This document shows, one piece after another, positions 4,010 to 5,832 of a DNA stretch of 5,832 bases. A program made the translations under genes and the position numbers. Position 1 is the first letter of the stretch, and every line of letters begins with the position of its first letter. The notes below the pieces were generated by a model, which worked only from the letters and a program-made list of their open reading frames with translations, did no database searches and was not told the DNA's origin. The stretch spans positions 8,810-14,641 of the forward strand of contig DUJZ01000038.1 in NCBI GenBank assembly GCA_013329565.1, given 5' to 3'. The DNA comes from Methanomassiliicoccales archaeon. GTDB lineage: Archaea; Thermoplasmatota; Thermoplasmata; Methanomassiliicoccales; UBA472.

Positions 4010-5832
4010 GTGCCCTTGCAAGAACTGGCCTGCAGCGAATCCATGCGCCGATACTTCTCCGGTCTTTTCCGGGAGAACGAGCGCTGCTACGCACTGGCCG
4101 CCGAGGCCAGGGCGAAAGGGCTGGACCCCAGCACCAGCGTGGAGATACCGCAGGCCGAGGACCTGGCCGCCCGAGTTGAGAAGCAGCTCTCCGACTGGCA
4201 CGTCGACGGCGTAGCGGAACGCATCAGGGAGCTGTCCAAGCACATCGAGAGCCGTGAGGAGCTTTCCATTTTCATCGCCAAGGAGCTTGCCAAGGAGGCC
4301 GTCGCCGCCAACGAGGGAAGGGAGATGGCCATGGACCGGGCGGTCAGGGTCGGTCTCTCCGTGCTCACCGAAGGCATACTGGTAGCGCCGATCGTCGGCA
4401 TCGCCGGCGTCAAGATCAATCCGAATCCCGACGGCACCGAATACCTGTCGGTGTTCTTCAACGGTCCGATACGGGCTGCGGGCGGCACTGCCCAGGCCAT
4501 GAGCGTCCTCATCGCGGACGTGGTGCGCCGGGAGTTCGGGATCGGTACCTACAAACCGACCGTCGGGGAGGTGGAGAGGCTCAAGGAGGAGATCCCCCTC
4601 TACAAGCAGGTACAGCATCTTCAGTTCACTCCCAGCAACCAGGAGATCGAGATCATCTACCGGAACTGCCCGGTATGCGTCGACGGGGAGAAGACAGAGG
4701 ACGCCGAGATCTCCGGCTACCGCAACCTGCCGCGCATCAAGACCAATGCGGTGCGGGGGGGCGTGTGCCTGGTCATCGCCGAAGGGCTGTGCCTTAAGGC
4801 GCCCAAGATAGAGAAGCACGTCAAGAAGCTGGGCCTGGAAGGCTGGGATTTCATAAGCGAATATCTTAAGCTGAAGAAGGGGGCGGCCAAGGAGCAGAAG
4901 GAGGTCAAGGTGGTCCCCGACTACAAGTACCTCAAGGACATCGTGGCCGGACGGCCGGTGATCGGGCATCCTTCGCGACCCGGAGGGTTGCGTCTTCGCT
5001 ACGGAAGGGGGAGGACCACCGGGCTGGCGGCCATCGCCCTGAGCCCGGCGACCATGTTCGCCCTGGACGATTTCCTGGCCATAGGCACGCAGATCAAGAT
5101 CGAACGGCCCGGGAAGGCCGGGGCGGTGACCCCCTGCGACCGTCTGGAGGGACCGATACTGCTATTGGACAACGGGGACCTGGTGCAGACCAACACCGTC
5201 GAGGAGTTCAAGGCCGTAAAGGAGAGGATGAAGGAGATCACCGACGTCGGCCAGATTCTATTTCCGTTCGGGGAGTTCGTGGAGAACAACCATGTGCTGG
5301 TTCCCGGCGACTACGACCTGGAATGGCATCGCGCCGAGCTGTACGCCGCCAATGATCGGCAGCTCCCCGAGGGCTGGGAGGACCCATCAGACCTCAGGGC
5401 CGCCCTGGAGATGTCCAGGCGCTACAACGTTCCGCTCCATCCCAAGTACAACCTGTTCTGGTACGACCTTCCGCTGGAGAAGTTGCAGCGCCTGCGGGTC
5501 GACATCCTCGCCAAAGCCAAATTGAAAAGCGGTTCCCTTCACATTCCCTTGGAACCGGGGTCCAAGCGTACCCTGGAGACCCTCGGTGCCCTGCACCGGG
5601 TGGTCGACGGAGAGGTCGTTCTAGAAAAGTACGCCGAGCCCCTACTGGCCGGCCTGGGACTGCTCGGTGATGGGAAGATCGAGGACCGGACTCCCCTGGA
5701 AGGGGCGACGGTGATGGAGGCGGTGTCCAGGTGCACGGGCGTGAAGGTCAATCCCCGCTCCGTTACCCGGATCGGTTCAAGAATGGCCAGGCCGGAGAAG
5801 GCCAAGGACCGTTCTGCGAAGGCTCCCTCGCA
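4010..5832 (+). CDS. polC: DNA polymerase D large subunit DP2, N-terminal 607 residues (3'-truncated by window edge)
   Basis: Catalytic large subunit of the archaeal replicative family-D polymerase, which pairs with the DP1 proofreading exonuclease subunit. The frame is open from GTG 4010 to the window end without a stop. The segments match DP2 in order: GLDPSTSVEIPQAEDLAARVE (38-56, split), VAERIREL (68-75), AILTEG-like SVLTEGILVAPIVGIAGVKI (117-136), FFNGPIRAAGGTAQAMSVLI (149-168), RGGVCLVIAEGL (249-260), GWDFISEYLKLKK (278-290), AGRPVIG (313-319), GGLRLRYGRGRTTGLA (325-340), LAIGTQIKIERPGKAGAVTP (356-375), FGEFVENNHVLVPGDY (420-435), VPLHPKYNLFW (474-484), SRMARPEKAKDR (590-601). Zinc-binding modules and the catalytic double-psi barrel residues lie beyond the edge, about half the protein being missing. 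The start fits the conserved N-terminus; TTG 4016 is an alternative. The linker at about 283-310 is shorter than in Pyrococcus furiosus DP2. No intein is seen in this part. Confidence 0.95.
   Translation, partial: MPLQELACSESMRRYFSGLFRENERCYALAAEARAKGLDPSTSVEIPQAEDLAARVEKQLSDWHVDGVAERIRELSKHIESREELSIFIAKELAKEAVAANEGREMAMDRAVRVGLSVLTEGILVAPIVGIAGVKINPNPDGTEYLSVFFNGPIRAAGGTAQAMSVLIADVVRREFGIGTYKPTVGEVERLKEEIPLYKQVQHLQFTPSNQEIEIIYRNCPVCVDGEKTEDAEISGYRNLPRIKTNAVRGGVCLVIAEGLCLKAPKIEKHVKKLGLEGWDFISEYLKLKKGAAKEQKEVKVVPDYKYLKDIVAGRPVIGHPSRPGGLRLRYGRGRTTGLAAIALSPATMFALDDFLAIGTQIKIERPGKAGAVTPCDRLEGPILLLDNGDLVQTNTVEEFKAVKERMKEITDVGQILFPFGEFVENNHVLVPGDYDLEWHRAELYAANDRQLPEGWEDPSDLRAALEMSRRYNVPLHPKYNLFWYDLPLEKLQRLRVDILAKAKLKSGSLHIPLEPGSKRTLETLGALHRVVDGEVVLEKYAEPLLAGLGLLGDGKIEDRTPLEGATVMEAVSRCTGVKVNPRSVTRIGSRMARPEKAKDRSAKAPS

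Noticed and set aside
3980..4969. Long minus-strand open frame (329 codons) opposite the DP2 gene
   Set aside because: It is antisense to a clear DP2 reading frame, has a leucine/glycine/aspartate-rich low-complexity translation with no recognisable domain, and is explained by GC-rich codon use leaving few stops on the opposite strand.
5790..5832. Possible intein or divergence at the end of the visible DP2 sequence (KDRSAKAPS)
   Set aside because: The stretch still aligns with the conserved KER-MKPPVH region of DP2 with ordinary substitutions, and there is no intein-like N-terminal cysteine/serine block in the visible part.

Overview
The window looks like a piece of a euryarchaeal chromosome in the broad sense. 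The strongest reason is the 3' gene, the large subunit (DP2) of the archaeal family-D DNA polymerase, which bacteria lack. Supporting reasons are a short archaeal-type NOG1 GTPase, an archaeal peroxiredoxin with the C-terminal two-cysteine signature known from Aeropyrum-type enzymes, an archaeal-style Lrp/AsnC regulator, and TATA-like boxes centred about 27-30 bp before start codons. The DNA is GC-rich (about 60% by eye, not computed). A GC-rich Thermoplasmatota/Methanomassiliicoccales-like euryarchaeote would fit, but the exact lineage is inference.

Layout: (1) 1-430, plus strand, the 3' two-thirds of a peroxiredoxin. (2) 469-2950, three minus-strand genes read right to left: a two-domain protein joining an N-terminal ModE-like winged helix to an intact Nudix hydrolase (2249-2950), a single-domain Lrp/AsnC regulator (1781-2224) and a 12-TM-class ArsB/NhaD-type ion permease (469-1740). 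(3) 2984-3970, plus strand, a NOG1-family GTPase diverging from the Nudix gene. (4) 4010 to the window end, plus strand, the N-terminal 607 residues of PolD subunit DP2. The window is tightly packed: no intergenic gap exceeds about 45 bp and no RNA gene, mobile element, CRISPR array or long repeat was seen.

How the genes relate: the peroxiredoxin, NOG1 and DP2 are housekeeping functions (peroxide detoxification, large ribosomal subunit assembly, replication). The minus-strand trio is more accessory in character: two putative transcription regulators, one with a catalytic nucleotide-hydrolase domain, followed by a transporter of unknown substrate. Four of the genes (permease, Lrp, NOG1, DP2) have an AT-rich TATA-like box at nearly constant distance from the start codon and no convincing Shine-Dalgarno, which suggests mostly leaderless transcription. 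The Nudix gene is the exception; its start and promoter are unclear because the palindromic TATA box beside it is placed for NOG1.

No clearly undescribed multi-gene system is visible. The best candidate for novelty is the HTH-Nudix fusion together with the adjacent Lrp-permease pair.
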